Positions 16,083 to 24,779 of a DNA stretch of 64,000 bases are shown piece after piece (the first letter of the stretch is position 1; every line of letters starts with the position of its first letter). The notes under the pieces are model-generated. The model was not told the DNA's origin and ran no database searches. It saw nothing but the letters and a program-made list of their open reading frames with translations. This DNA is from Albibacterium sp035514885 (GTDB taxonomy: Bacteria > Bacteroidota > Bacteroidia > Sphingobacteriales > Sphingobacteriaceae): contig NZ_DATJCH010000012.1 of assembly GCF_035514885.1 (NCBI RefSeq), forward strand, positions 248,001-312,000, written 5' to 3'. Position numbers and translations under genes: made by a program.

Positions 16083-17369
16083 ATGAATATCAAAAGAAAT
16101 ATTATATTTTCTCTTGAAAAGCGCAAAAAGCACGGGGAAGACATAACCGAAAATCTTCCCATACGTGTCCGAATCATATATTCGGGTACCCGATTAGACC
16201 TTTCGAGCGGTTTTCGTGTAGACCTTTCGAAGTGGGATGACGGGAAGCAAAAAGTCAAAAATGGAACAACAAATAAACTGAAACAATCTGCAAGCGATAT
16301 CAATGCATCACTTCTTAAAATCGAAAGTATCATTCAAGATACATTCAAAACTTACGAAATAGAAGGGGTGGTGCCAACAACCATTACGTTACGAGAAAAA
16401 ATAAATAGCCAAATTAAGCTAAAAAATAAGGATGAACAATCATCGGATAAAGGGGCGAGTTTTTTCGAATACTTTGATCGGTTTATTTCTGAAAACAGTA
16501 AAATTAATAATTGGACAACTAGTACATTAAAAAAATTAAATACGGTACGAAATCACCTAGGTCAATTTCGTAAGAGTATTGACATTAACAGTTTCAATCA
16601 TGAAATTCTAGACCAGTACAAAGACTTCTTACTGACAAAGCGAGATTTCAAAAACTCCACTCTAGAAAGGCATATAAAATTTCTAAAATGGTTTCTTCGT
16701 TGGGGTCATAAAAACGGATTGGTTACTAATACTGATTTTATGACTTACACCCCCAAGATCAAGAAAGTCAACAAAAAAGTCATTTTCCTAACAAAACAAG
16801 AGATCGATCTTATCAAGAATTTTCCAATTCCAGAAGATAAAGCTTATTTGCATAGAGTACGGGATGTGCTTGTTTTTACCTGTTATTGCGGTCTTCGTCA
16901 TTCAGATGCCTATAGCCTAACAAAAGACGATATTAAAAAGGATTACCTCGAAATCGTTACCATCAAGACCGATGACAAGCTGATTGTAGACCTGAATAAC
17001 CACACACGAACTATACTCGAAAAATATAAAGGACAGAAACTGCCCGGTAATAAAGCTCTGCCAGTTATATCCAATCAAAAATATAACGATTATCTAAAAG
17101 AGCTCGGGGAATTAGTAAAATTGAATGAACCGATAAAAAACACGTATTACAAAGGAAATAAACGCATCGAAGAGGTTGTTCCAAAATATAATTTACTCAC
17201 CTCACATATTGGTCGCCGATCTTTTATTTGTAATGGATTATTTCTTGGAATTCCGGTTCATATCATGATGAAATGGACGGGCCATTCGGATTACAAATCA
17301 ATGCAGCCCTATATTGATACTGTGGACGAGATGCGTAGTCAAGCAATGGAAAGATTTAACGAAATGTAA
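16083..17369 (+). CDS. int: tyrosine recombinase (site-specific integrase)
   Basis: A 428-residue integrase that would insert and, with an accessory factor, excise the element at ssrA. It has an N-terminal arm-binding domain (about 1-100), a SAM-like core-binding domain (about 125-225) and a catalytic domain with R272 (CGLRHSD), H375 and R378 (TSHIGRRSF), H401 (TGHSD) and nucleophile Y410 (QPYID). All are intact. Two TTGGGTGTA repeats at 16041-16049 and 16053-16061 just upstream are possible arm-type binding sites. A 5-base gap separates it from the next gene. Confidence 0.93.
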   Translation: MNIKRNIIFSLEKRKKHGEDITENLPIRVRIIYSGTRLDLSSGFRVDLSKWDDGKQKVKNGTTNKLKQSASDINASLLKIESIIQDTFKTYEIEGVVPTTITLREKINSQIKLKNKDEQSSDKGASFFEYFDRFISENSKINNWTTSTLKKLNTVRNHLGQFRKSIDINSFNHEILDQYKDFLLTKRDFKNSTLERHIKFLKWFLRWGHKNGLVTNTDFMTYTPKIKKVNKKVIFLTKQEIDLIKNFPIPEDKAYLHRVRDVLVFTCYCGLRHSDAYSLTKDDIKKDYLEIVTIKTDDKLIVDLNNHTRTILEKYKGQKLPGNKALPVISNQKYNDYLKELGELVKLNEPIKNTYYKGNKRIEEVVPKYNLLTSHIGRRSFICNGLFLGIPVHIMMKWTGHSDYKSMQPYIDTVDEMRSQAMERFNEM

Positions 17370-17374
17370 GGAAT

Positions 17375-18364
17375 ATGCAAAAAGAAGAACAGGAGCTAAT
17401 ATCTTTTCTCACCTTATTGCGTCAGTATGATGCGGTGATACGCCAACAGATAAACAATGAGACCCTTGACTGGAATGAGTTAGCCGAAGTAAAGCGAACT
17501 CTGTTGACGCGTTTAGATTCCCCATCCGTTGAAGAAGTTGTAAATTATCTTCTTGTCAATTCCAGTCGTGAAAAAATTATACAGTTAACGAGAAATTTTG
17601 ATGCAGTTTATAATGCACTAACTGAACTAGGTAATGCCAGAAGTTTTGAGATAGAGGCTAATTCGTCCACAGAATCATTTCGTAGAGAACACGAACTTTT
17701 TGAACTTGATGTTAAAGCATATACAGGAAAATTTACGGAGGTTAGAAAGAAGAAAGAAGCGCTTGAAAGATCATTAGATAGTTATTTCTATGGAGGTGAT
17801 GATGCCAGTAGGATAAAGGCCGAATTGGAAATTGACCAGATTGAACCAATTTTTCAATCTAAATTACGGGACTATGAAGCCAAAATTCTTGAATCGAAAC
17901 AATTCTTCGATAGTAATTTTCAATTAACCAAATCTATCCTTGAAGAAGTGATTAATGCTTTGACTGTAAGAATAAAGTCCCTCTTTGATATATACAGGGA
18001 AAATTCCCAAAGAGGAGAATTTCATGAATATTTTCCAATGTCTTTGGTGGGAGCCGTTTATGAAACATTAAAAGAAAATAAAATTATCGAAGCAGATGCT
18101 CATGCGTTCTATGCAGTGATCAACTTGAATAAGGATACAAATTTGAAAATTTCACCAAAATTTATATTGTACTACCTTATAGATTCGTTTTCCAGAAGTC
18201 TTGATGACAGTGCCAAAAATAAATGGGTTGAAGAGATCCATATTATGCAAAATATTAAGCAATCATCGTATATCGCACACTATCGAGATATCCAAGATAG
18301 TAGAAAATGGAAAAAGCTTTATGAATGTTTAGAGGGGTTATTCAACCAGCCGAATAAAGAATAA
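17375..18364 (+). CDS. hypothetical coiled-coil protein next to the integrase
   Basis: I do not recognise this 329-residue soluble protein with confidence. Residues about 90-210 are rich in charged heptads and likely form a coiled coil; the C-terminal third (from about 220) appears globular and alpha-helical (FPMSLVGAVYETLKENKII, KFILYYLIDSFSR). It lies five bases after the integrase and is probably co-transcribed with it, so a role in excision, regulation or element maintenance is plausible. A distant relation to RteC-type regulators of Bacteroidota elements occurred to me but cannot be supported from the sequence alone. Confidence 0.7.
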   Translation: MQKEEQELISFLTLLRQYDAVIRQQINNETLDWNELAEVKRTLLTRLDSPSVEEVVNYLLVNSSREKIIQLTRNFDAVYNALTELGNARSFEIEANSSTESFRREHELFELDVKAYTGKFTEVRKKKEALERSLDSYFYGGDDASRIKAELEIDQIEPIFQSKLRDYEAKILESKQFFDSNFQLTKSILEEVINALTVRIKSLFDIYRENSQRGEFHEYFPMSLVGAVYETLKENKIIEADAHAFYAVINLNKDTNLKISPKFILYYLIDSFSRSLDDSAKNKWVEEIHIMQNIKQSSYIAHYRDIQDSRKWKKLYECLEGLFNQPNKE

Positions 18365-18444
18365 TCAACTGAAACGAATTTTGAATACTTTTTAAGATTC
18401 AATTTACATTCGTACCACAAAGAAAATGACCTTGATTTTGTTAA

Positions 18445-18503
18445 GTGGTTGATATTCAATTATATTAAATTGAATATACTTGATTTCACCACATATTAAC
18501 CAC
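18445..18503. repeat. nested inverted repeats before the replication/mobilization operon
   Basis: ATATTCAATT (18452-18461) pairs perfectly with AATTGAATAT (18468-18477), and GTGGTT (18445-18450) pairs with AACCAC (18498-18503) around it. The 223-base gap 18365-18587 has no gene. It probably holds the operon promoter and a regulator-binding site. Confidence 0.45.
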
Positions 18504-18587
18504 GGTATTATCCTCCTACCTTAGTCCTGTTCGAGAACAACAACAGCCGATGCGCACGGCCATGGTTTAATTTCAATTAGTAAGAAC

Positions 18588-18899
18588 ATGGACATTCATG
18601 AGTTATTATCAAAGCCAGTCGCTATGATGACTGGAGAGGAATTGTTAGCTATTCAAAGAGAGGCAATCTCAGAAATACCAAAAGAAGAAGCTGCAAGCAC
18701 ACTGCCGGAATTTGTATATGGAATTCCCGGTATTATGCAATTGTTTAATTGTAGTAAATCAAAAGCACAGAAGATTAAGAACAGTGGCGTAATTGCCGGT
18801 GCAATTCAACAAGACAAACGGACAATTATTATCGACACTCGGCTTGCCTTGAAATTGTTTAAGGAATATGCTAGCCAAAAGAGAAGGAGGTTCGTATGA
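18588..18899 (+). CDS. DUF3853-family small DNA-binding protein
   Basis: A 103-residue protein with a MerR/excisionase-like helix-turn-helix (about 46-88: VYGIPGIMQLFNCSKSKAQKIKNSGVI, then a short wing TIIIDTRLALKLF). DUF3853 proteins are typical first genes of Bacteroidota mobilizable elements, placed before the ATPase gene. The stop overlaps the next start as ATGA. It may act as excisionase or as regulator of the operon. Confidence 0.82.
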   Translation: MDIHELLSKPVAMMTGEELLAIQREAISEIPKEEAASTLPEFVYGIPGIMQLFNCSKSKAQKIKNSGVIAGAIQQDKRTIIIDTRLALKLFKEYASQKRRRFV

Positions 18900-19942
18900 T
18901 TCCGTTTAACCAGGAGGTGATTGAAGCTCTCGGTAAATCGACAGTCAAAATCACAGATGAATTTTTAGAACCCCCTATCATGATCAAGATTAGTAATTCC
19001 GATTCTGTCATCGGGACATTGGGCAACTTCAGCGCATCCACCGGAAAAGCAAAAAGCAGGAAGACCTTTAATGTAATTTCTTTGGTTTCGGCAGCTCTTA
19101 GTGGTAAACAAGTCCTACAATACAAGGTTGATATGCCTGCCAATCGACCGATGGTACTCTATTGCGATACAGAGCAAAGCAAATTCCACTGCCATAGGTT
19201 ACTTTCAAGAATCTATCATTTAGTTGATTACCCTCAGTCGGATGTCCATCCTCATCTTCATTTCATTGCCTTAAGGGAGTATCCAACGAAAGTCCGTATC
19301 GAGCTGATCGAATATGCATTGTTCAAGTACGGACATCAGGTCGGTCTGGTTATCATCGATGGTATACGCGATCTGGTTTACGATATCAATAACGCAACCG
19401 AGGCAACCGAGATCACCAACAAACTGATGAAGTGGTCGCAGGAACTCAATGTACATATTCATACCGTACTCCATTTGAACAAGGGCGATGACAATACAAG
19501 GGGGCATTTAGGAACGGAACTCAACAACAAGGCAGAGTCGATACTTCAAATCTCCAAGAACGATCTAGATGCGAATTACAGCATTGTATCGGCCAAGTTC
19601 ATTCGGGATATTGAATTCGAACCTTTCGCCTTCTACATCGATGAAGGGCTTCCAAAACTCGAGGAGAATTTCGAGATAAAAAGTGTCCAGACCAGAAAAG
19701 GGTTTGATTATCACGAACTGTCCGAGGGAAATCATCGAGAGGCGTTAGAAATACTTTTTGCCAATGGGGCGATTACCTGTGGGTACGAAGAGTTCGTTCT
19801 CAGGTTAAAAGAGGCTTACACTTCGAAAGGGCACAACTTCGGAACTAATAAAGCAAAGCAGCTCAAGACCTTTTTGGAGAACAAGCGAATGATCCTCAAG
19901 GAGGAAGGCTCCTATTCGTTTAACCCTGATTTTTACTACTAA
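18896..19942 (+). CDS. RecA/RepA-like ATPase of the mobilizable element
   Basis: A 348-residue AAA/RecA-fold protein. The P-loop is the variant STGKAKSRKT (residues 48-57), in which the usual second glycine is replaced but which is standard for this family in Bacteroidota elements; the Walker B is VGLVIIDGIRDL. HIHTVLHLNKGDDNTRGHLGTELNNKAE resembles the RepA/RadA hexameric helicase region. With the primase-like protein downstream it probably supports replication of the excised circle. It overlaps the DUF3853 gene by four bases. Confidence 0.85.
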   Translation: MIPFNQEVIEALGKSTVKITDEFLEPPIMIKISNSDSVIGTLGNFSASTGKAKSRKTFNVISLVSAALSGKQVLQYKVDMPANRPMVLYCDTEQSKFHCHRLLSRIYHLVDYPQSDVHPHLHFIALREYPTKVRIELIEYALFKYGHQVGLVIIDGIRDLVYDINNATEATEITNKLMKWSQELNVHIHTVLHLNKGDDNTRGHLGTELNNKAESILQISKNDLDANYSIVSAKFIRDIEFEPFAFYIDEGLPKLEENFEIKSVQTRKGFDYHELSEGNHREALEILFANGAITCGYEEFVLRLKEAYTSKGHNFGTNKAKQLKTFLENKRMILKEEGSYSFNPDFYY

Positions 19943-19946
19943 GATC

Positions 19947-19993
19947 AAGTTTAGTTTAGTTTACCCCTTATATATATAAACTAAACTAAACTT
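19947..19993. repeat. 17-bp perfect inverted repeat built from TTTAG units
   Basis: AAGTTTAGTTTAGTTTA (19947-19963) is perfectly complemented at 19977-19993 around a 13-base AT-rich loop, between the ATPase and primase-like genes. It could be a replication origin, a binding site for the Rep proteins, or an attenuator; there is no clear T run for termination. Confidence 0.6.
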
Positions 19994-20008
19994 CTAAAGA
20001 TTATTATT

Positions 20009-20971
20009 ATGACTTGTACAGAATTAAAAAGCATACCCTTGATATCGATTGTTCATTATCTGGATCTCCCAGTTTCGAAAGTAAACCACAGGGAAGCATG
20101 GCTGAAAAACCCTTTCAATGGAGGTCTTGAAAATACCGCCTCAACAAAGATCGATCTAAGACGAAATGTGTGGTATTCTCACTCCGAAGGCTTCGGTGGC
20201 AATAATATCGATTTTCTATCTAAATTGCTGGGTACCAATGATATTTTCCAAATTTTAAAATGGGCTGATGAAAGAAAAAATAATTTCTCTTTTCAACAGC
20301 GATCCACTTTGGGCAATACGACAGCTCGAGAGATAAAAAAGGAAACATCTTACTTCATCCAGCATGTCGGTCAATTAAGGAGCGGAAGCCTCTTCGAGTA
20401 TCTAATGAAAAGAAAAATTGACCTGACGATTGCCAATGAACATTGTCAAGAGATCCGGTATACAGCGTCCAACGGAAAGAGCTATTACGCCATTTGTTTC
20501 GCGAACGACAGCAATGGTTATGAGCTCCGCAATCCATATGATAAACGATCATTGCTGATCAAAGATATTACCACGGTAAGCCATGATCAAAAAGAAGCTT
20601 TTTTATTTGAAGGATTTATGGATCTTTTGTCTTGGCTCACCATACGGAAACAAGCGGGTATGCCTTTTCAGAAAGTAGATTACTGTGTACTTAACACGAC
20701 CGCGAACTTAACGAGATCGTTTCCGTTCCTTGAGCGGTATAAAAAGATTACATCTTTTTTAGACGCTGATCCGACCGGACGCTTGTGTTTTCTTCAACTC
20801 CAGCAAGTGCTCGACCAGGGGGAATTGATCAATGGAACCAGCGATTTCAAAATGATTAATCCCAATATCAAGGACGTAAATGACTACTTGATTTATCTGT
20901 CCACAGGAATCTCTGTTCCCCTGGATCCTGTCTTGACGACCGATCAGCTAGGTCAGAGGTTAAGTAGGTAG
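20009..20971 (+). CDS. Toprim-domain DNA primase-like protein
   Basis: A 320-residue protein that resembles the CHC2/Toprim primases of Bacteroidota mobilizable elements. The N-terminal region (1-100) has the layout of a primase zinc-binding domain (NPFNGGLENTASTKIDLRRNVWYSHSEGFGGNNIDFL) but lacks the cysteines. The Toprim motifs appear as FLFEGFMD and FLDADPTGR. It would prime synthesis on element DNA after transfer or excision. It follows the inverted repeat and precedes the mobilization genes on the same strand. Confidence 0.82.
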   Translation: MTCTELKSIPLISIVHYLDLPVSKVNHREAWLKNPFNGGLENTASTKIDLRRNVWYSHSEGFGGNNIDFLSKLLGTNDIFQILKWADERKNNFSFQQRSTLGNTTAREIKKETSYFIQHVGQLRSGSLFEYLMKRKIDLTIANEHCQEIRYTASNGKSYYAICFANDSNGYELRNPYDKRSLLIKDITTVSHDQKEAFLFEGFMDLLSWLTIRKQAGMPFQKVDYCVLNTTANLTRSFPFLERYKKITSFLDADPTGRLCFLQLQQVLDQGELINGTSDFKMINPNIKDVNDYLIYLSTGISVPLDPVLTTDQLGQRLSR

Positions 20972-20992
20972 CAAGATGTGGTAATGTATTAC

Positions 20993-21020
20993 GAATAAAG
21001 AACTTTTGGGTTCTCTATTC
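20993..21020. other. candidate oriT hairpin upstream of mobC
   Basis: GAATA-A-AGAAC (20993-21003) pairs with GTTCT-C-TATTC (21010-21020) with one mismatch and a 6-base loop, directly upstream of mobC and the relaxase. Transfer origins of mobilizable elements commonly lie here as short imperfect hairpins. The position of a nick site is not visible. Confidence 0.4.
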
Positions 21021-21083
21021 CAAATACATGACCGAAAGAAAGCTCCTGATAGTCGCATTTCTAAATTAAAAAAAGCCAATAAA

Positions 21084-21443
21084 ATGAAATACAATATTCA
21101 ACAAAATATAAAAAAAGGAAGACCCCGTATTACTGATAAAAAGCTCCATCTGAAAAGTGTCCGGTACAACGAAAAGCAGTACAGAATCGTACTGGACAAT
21201 GCCAAAAATGCAGGGATGAAACCCTCGGAATGGATTCGCGAGAGTTCCATTAAGACCCGGGTCAAACCGCGCTTTAGCACAGAAGATCGGAAGGTGCTCC
21301 ATGTTCTGGCAGGGGTATCGAATAACCTGAATCAATTAACCGCCCTATCCCATCAGGCTGGAATGGATTCTTTTAAGGAAAAGTGCCAGAAGGTTATCGA
21401 CGAGATCAGCAACTATTTAAAACTTCTGAGCGATGATCGGTAA
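21084..21443 (+). CDS. mobC: MobC-like relaxosome accessory protein
   Basis: A 119-residue basic protein of the plasmid mobilization relaxosome (MobC) family: an N-terminal ribbon-helix-helix (KSVRYNEKQYRIVLDNAKNAGMKPSEWIRESSI) followed by the family helix VLAGVSNNLNQLTALSHQAG. It helps the relaxase bind and open oriT. The start is placed at ATG 21084; a TTG start at 21006 would run through the candidate oriT hairpin. Its end overlaps the relaxase gene by 11 bases. Confidence 0.87.
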   Translation: MKYNIQQNIKKGRPRITDKKLHLKSVRYNEKQYRIVLDNAKNAGMKPSEWIRESSIKTRVKPRFSTEDRKVLHVLAGVSNNLNQLTALSHQAGMDSFKEKCQKVIDEISNYLKLLSDDR

Positions 21444-22389
21444 AGTTATAGAAGGAAAGTCCTTTGGTGGCTGCGTCGCCTATCTTCTGGATCGGGAAAA
21501 AGCCAAGATCCTGTATGCTGAGGGGATCCGTACCGATGACTCCAAAACCATCACGATGGATTTCAATGCGCAAAGGAAAATGAACCCAAACCTCACAAAG
21601 GCAGTTGGTCATTATATCCTCTCATGGAGTGAACAGGATAGCAAAAACCTGACGGAAGAGGTCATCCTAAAAGCTACACGTGCGTATCTTGATCGAATGA
21701 ACATCAAGGATACCCAGATCCTGATCGTCCAGCATACCGACCGTGCACATCCCCACGCTCATGTTGTGTTTAACAGAGTAGGTAATGGGGGACGAACGAT
21801 CACGAACAGTTTTGTTAGAAAGCGAAATATGGAGGCTACCCAGGCGATTACCAAAGAATGGGGATTCCAACCAGCCGATGAAAAAAGAGGGGTCAATCGC
21901 GGTCGGTTAAAAGGCACGGACAAAGTTAAGTACGAGATCTATGATGCCGTAAAATCGGCACTCAAAACCGCGAACAATTGGAATGATCTTAAAACCCAAT
22001 TGCAGTACCGGGGTATTGGGATCCAGTTCAAAACCCGTCGTGGCTCAGATGCCATCCAAGGGGTTTGTTTTTCAAAGAACGGTATCCAATTAAAAGGCAG
22101 TTATGTTGATCGGTCGTTTTCTTACAGCAAGCTTGATCAGCTACTAACTGCGAACAGCCAACAGCTACAAAACACCGATCCATTTGCAAAAGGTGCTGCT
22201 ACTGAAAAACGATCCCTGAACCATGAGCAACCGATTCAGGAAGTGAAAAACGAGAAACACATACAGAGAGCTGTTACTGTTGGCACAGGGTTATTGGAAA
22301 TTTTGATGGACGCGCCTTCGGGTATCCAACAAGACGTAGATGATGAATTTAAAAAACGGAAGCGGAAACGCAAAAAACTAAAAAGATAA
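21433..22389 (+). CDS. mobB: relaxase / mobilization nuclease (MobP-type)
   Basis: A 318-residue relaxase of the PF03432 type that nicks oriT and pilots the strand during transfer. The metal-binding three-histidine motif is HTDRAHPHAHV (101-111); the N-terminal MIGKVIEGKSFGGCVAYLL is characteristic, and a tyrosine in this segment (Y17) is a candidate nucleophile. The C-terminus is a basic tail (KKRKRKRKKLKR). It overlaps mobC upstream and the next gene by one base (TAATG), so the three are translationally coupled. Confidence 0.9.
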   Translation: MIGKVIEGKSFGGCVAYLLDREKAKILYAEGIRTDDSKTITMDFNAQRKMNPNLTKAVGHYILSWSEQDSKNLTEEVILKATRAYLDRMNIKDTQILIVQHTDRAHPHAHVVFNRVGNGGRTITNSFVRKRNMEATQAITKEWGFQPADEKRGVNRGRLKGTDKVKYEIYDAVKSALKTANNWNDLKTQLQYRGIGIQFKTRRGSDAIQGVCFSKNGIQLKGSYVDRSFSYSKLDQLLTANSQQLQNTDPFAKGAATEKRSLNHEQPIQEVKNEKHIQRAVTVGTGLLEILMDAPSGIQQDVDDEFKKRKRKRKKLKR

Positions 22390-23012
22390 TGATGAACAAT
22401 CAAACAGAAAACCAGATCGAAAATCTAAATCAACGTGTGGAAGTGATCGAAGAGTCATTGACCATCACCATTAAAAAACTAGCTGTCGAACATAAGCGAA
22501 TTGTGGACAAATTAGTGGAACATCAGCAAAAACTAGATGATGAGCATGAGCATACCGAAAAGATCCTCTTGCAGCTTGAGAAGAACCGGAATGAACTCAT
22601 CAATATCGTAGAGGTCAATGACGCCCATTTTAATGCGAGGAACCATGTAGATGAAAGTGTGGTCAAGGTGAAAAGATACATGGAGCAGGCTGCAGGATAC
22701 TTTTCCGAAGCGTTCCAACAGCTTGATAAAAAAATAAACGAGCTACCATCTAAATATCAGGTCAAACACCACCATCACCTGACCCCAAAATCAATGGGGT
22801 TAATTGCCACATGGATGGTACTGATCCTGGGCTTTATCTCAAGTTTTAGCTGGGGATTATCGAACGAATACCGGATCAATGAGATGAAGGACGATCAGGT
22901 GAGATTGAAATTGATGAAAATCGACGAACCGGGTCTTTATTCGACCGTCGATAGTCTCCTTCAGGTAAAACCCGAAGAGGCAAGGGAATTGGCAGAGGAA
23001 ATAGACTTGTAA
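22389..23012 (+). CDS. coiled-coil membrane protein of the mobilization operon
   Basis: A 207-residue protein with a long N-terminal coiled coil (about 5-115, heptad-like E/L/K repeats), a histidine cluster KHHHHL (about 125-130), one membrane helix (about 134-155: GLIATWMVLILGFISSFSWGLS) and a short C-terminal domain. I recognise no catalytic domain. Its coupling to the relaxase gene suggests a role in docking the relaxosome to the membrane or a helper secretion system. A strong hairpin terminator follows. ATG 22392 is an equally possible start. Confidence 0.75.
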   Translation: MMNNQTENQIENLNQRVEVIEESLTITIKKLAVEHKRIVDKLVEHQQKLDDEHEHTEKILLQLEKNRNELINIVEVNDAHFNARNHVDESVVKVKRYMEQAAGYFSEAFQQLDKKINELPSKYQVKHHHHLTPKSMGLIATWMVLILGFISSFSWGLSNEYRINEMKDDQVRLKLMKIDEPGLYSTVDSLLQVKPEEARELAEEIDL

Positions 23013-23026
23013 CCAGTGCCACTAAG

Positions 23027-23073
23027 TATAGTGAAAAGCTCCCTGTTTACCAAAACACAGCTTTATCACTATA
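23027..23073. terminator. strong bidirectional terminator after the mobilization operon
   Basis: TATAGTGAAAAGCT (23027-23040) pairs with AGCTTT-A-TCACTATA (23059-23073) with one bulged A, and CTGTTT/AAAACAG-like bases extend the stem inward. It separates the mobilization operon from the converging minus-strand gene, overlapping that gene's stop codon. Confidence 0.8.
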
Positions 23074-23464
23074 CTTTTAAAATAAACCCTTTACGGATAG
23101 TGTCATGATACCAATTCAGCATCGACGGTTCAGACTCTATCGACTTCCATTGATGATCGTTATACTCGAATACATAGATTTTCTCTCCTTGGTATTTTCT
23201 CTCCCTGTTAAAGGATAAAACGAGTTGATCCTTTTTCTGAAATTCAGTTTCAAAGTCGAAGCAGTTCCCCGCATTGATCATAGCCGTTAACTTGTTGATA
23301 TTGTAGTTTTCAATCTCAGGATCAACATCAAAAGGTAACATGGACTGCCCGATCATTATTTCCTCCTTACCATTCCGGAAACGGTTAAGCATCCAGTGGC
23401 TATCGTGGAAATCTAGGTCTGAATTGCAGCTACATAAGATAAGTTTATCGGATATTCGGCACAT
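23069..23464 (-). CDS. hypothetical protein, 131 aa
   Basis: I do not recognise this protein. It is soluble, without signal peptide or membrane helix, and has mixed alpha/beta character with many charged residues (QKKDQLVLSFNRERKYQGEKIYVFEYNDHQWKS). Four cysteines cluster in the first 85 residues. It is transcribed opposite to the mobilization operon and its stop lies within the shared terminator. It is cargo of the element; nothing shows a function. Confidence 0.55.
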   Translation of the reverse strand: MCRISDKLILCSCNSDLDFHDSHWMLNRFRNGKEEIMIGQSMLPFDVDPEIENYNINKLTAMINAGNCFDFETEFQKKDQLVLSFNRERKYQGEKIYVFEYNDHQWKSIESEPSMLNWYHDTIRKGFILKV

Positions 23465-23612
23465 TGAGCGTTTATATTTTTATATAAATGTATAAATTCC
23501 TAGTAGGCTTATCATCGTCTAGTCTGTTGTCGTCTCGTATTCCTTCTTTCATAGATTTTACGCTTCTTCTTAAGTGTTGTTTTAGAGAGGATGCTGATAA
23601 AAAGAGCTTGGG

Positions 23613-24089
23613 TTAATTCGGTAAGGATAGCAAGTACATTTCCCAGATTCTCCATGCAACAAAACTAAAGACAGCTAAATAGAAGCTTATATTTTGATAT
23701 GACAGCCAGCGACTTGATGATCGTTGTTTTGCAGATACTGCTTCCATAATACCACTAATTGCGTGATGCTTTGCGCTCTCACCATATGGTAAATTCAATT
23801 CTGATAAAGCCTTTCTTAATTGCTCACTTCGATCAGATGATATTTGTTTAATTTCAATATCGAGAGCGATACCAGTAATAATAAAACTGATAAATTTTAA
23901 TCCAGAATAGATACTTAATCCAAAAAATAAGATCGCAATCCCAAGCGGCCACATGCTAAGTTCCAGCTGTCTACCCATGGTTTGAGATGCAGAAAACCCG
24001 ATTCCGGTTACGCATAATGCTACGATGTAATATGTATATTTAGATTGTTCTGCTCTGTACGATTGTACGGCATTTTCAATATCGTTCAT
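23613..24089 (-). CDS. hypothetical membrane protein, 158 aa
   Basis: A small protein with three predicted membrane segments (about 20-38, 46-72 and 133-152) separated by a polar, helical stretch (LDIEIKQISSDRSEQLRKALSEL). I recognise no family. It belongs to the minus-strand group at 23-24.5 kb. Small membrane proteins of this sort are frequent in defence islands, but a role as effector is only a guess. Confidence 0.6.
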   Translation of the reverse strand: MNDIENAVQSYRAEQSKYTYYIVALCVTGIGFSASQTMGRQLELSMWPLGIAILFFGLSIYSGLKFISFIITGIALDIEIKQISSDRSEQLRKALSELNLPYGESAKHHAISGIMEAVSAKQRSSSRWLSYQNISFYLAVFSFVAWRIWEMYLLSLPN

Positions 24090-24202
24090 TTTGTTTAATA
24101 AGTATATAAGACATCGCCGAATTTACAACGACTTTTTTAGATTAGTTTACAGCGAGAGTGCTGATTCAGTGTTTATTCTATTGGTACCTTAGATGATAAG
24201 AC

Positions 24203-24553
24203 CTAACCCCCTAATAGAGTTTTGGCAATTATAGGCACGGTAGCTTTTAATGTCTCAAAAGTCAATGGAATCCCTTTTTCTGAAGTGTATTTTTTAACCT
24301 TTTCGAAAAACCCTTTGTCGCGGATATTATCAAGTAGATCATGACCTTTATATGTGATATCTTTGAGCATATACAATGCTTTCCCTCGACGGGTCGCCTC
24401 TATAAATTGGTTCTTAATAAGTAGATCTATATTGTAATCTACATCGTCAGATGAATACCCATCTATTTCAATCATTCTATACATTGGTCGCCTCCTGTCT
24501 GAAGCTTCGATTTTCAGCAGAACTTCTCTAATTACATCAAAATCTCTTTTCAT
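24203..24553 (-). CDS. DUF2513 family protein
   Basis: A 116-residue protein with the DUF2513 hallmarks: N-terminal MKRDFDVIREVLLKIEAS, a winged-helix-like middle (YNIDLLIKNQFIEA) and GHDLLDNIRDKGFFEKVK near the C-terminus. DUF2513 genes are common in mobile elements and defence islands; the function is unknown, although the fold resembles a DNA-binding winged helix. It may be the first gene of the short minus-strand group. Confidence 0.8.
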   Translation of the reverse strand: MKRDFDVIREVLLKIEASDRRRPMYRMIEIDGYSSDDVDYNIDLLIKNQFIEATRRGKALYMLKDITYKGHDLLDNIRDKGFFEKVKKYTSEKGIPLTFETLKATVPIIAKTLLGG

Positions 24554-24779
24554 AGCACTAAAGTTATGACTACGGATCCAAATTGACGAATTAATTTAAA
24601 ATAAAAAAGGAGCTTAAAGCTTTAGATAAACATTTCAACGATTCTTTGAGAGGAGTTGGTTGTCAATGGTTTTAAGGTCTTCTGGTTTTTATCATTCAGA
24701 TTAATACCATTTCAACTTTATCTATTTTATTAGGTGCCGTTTTTAGTATCTTTAGCCACCTTTCAGAGCATAAACAAGT

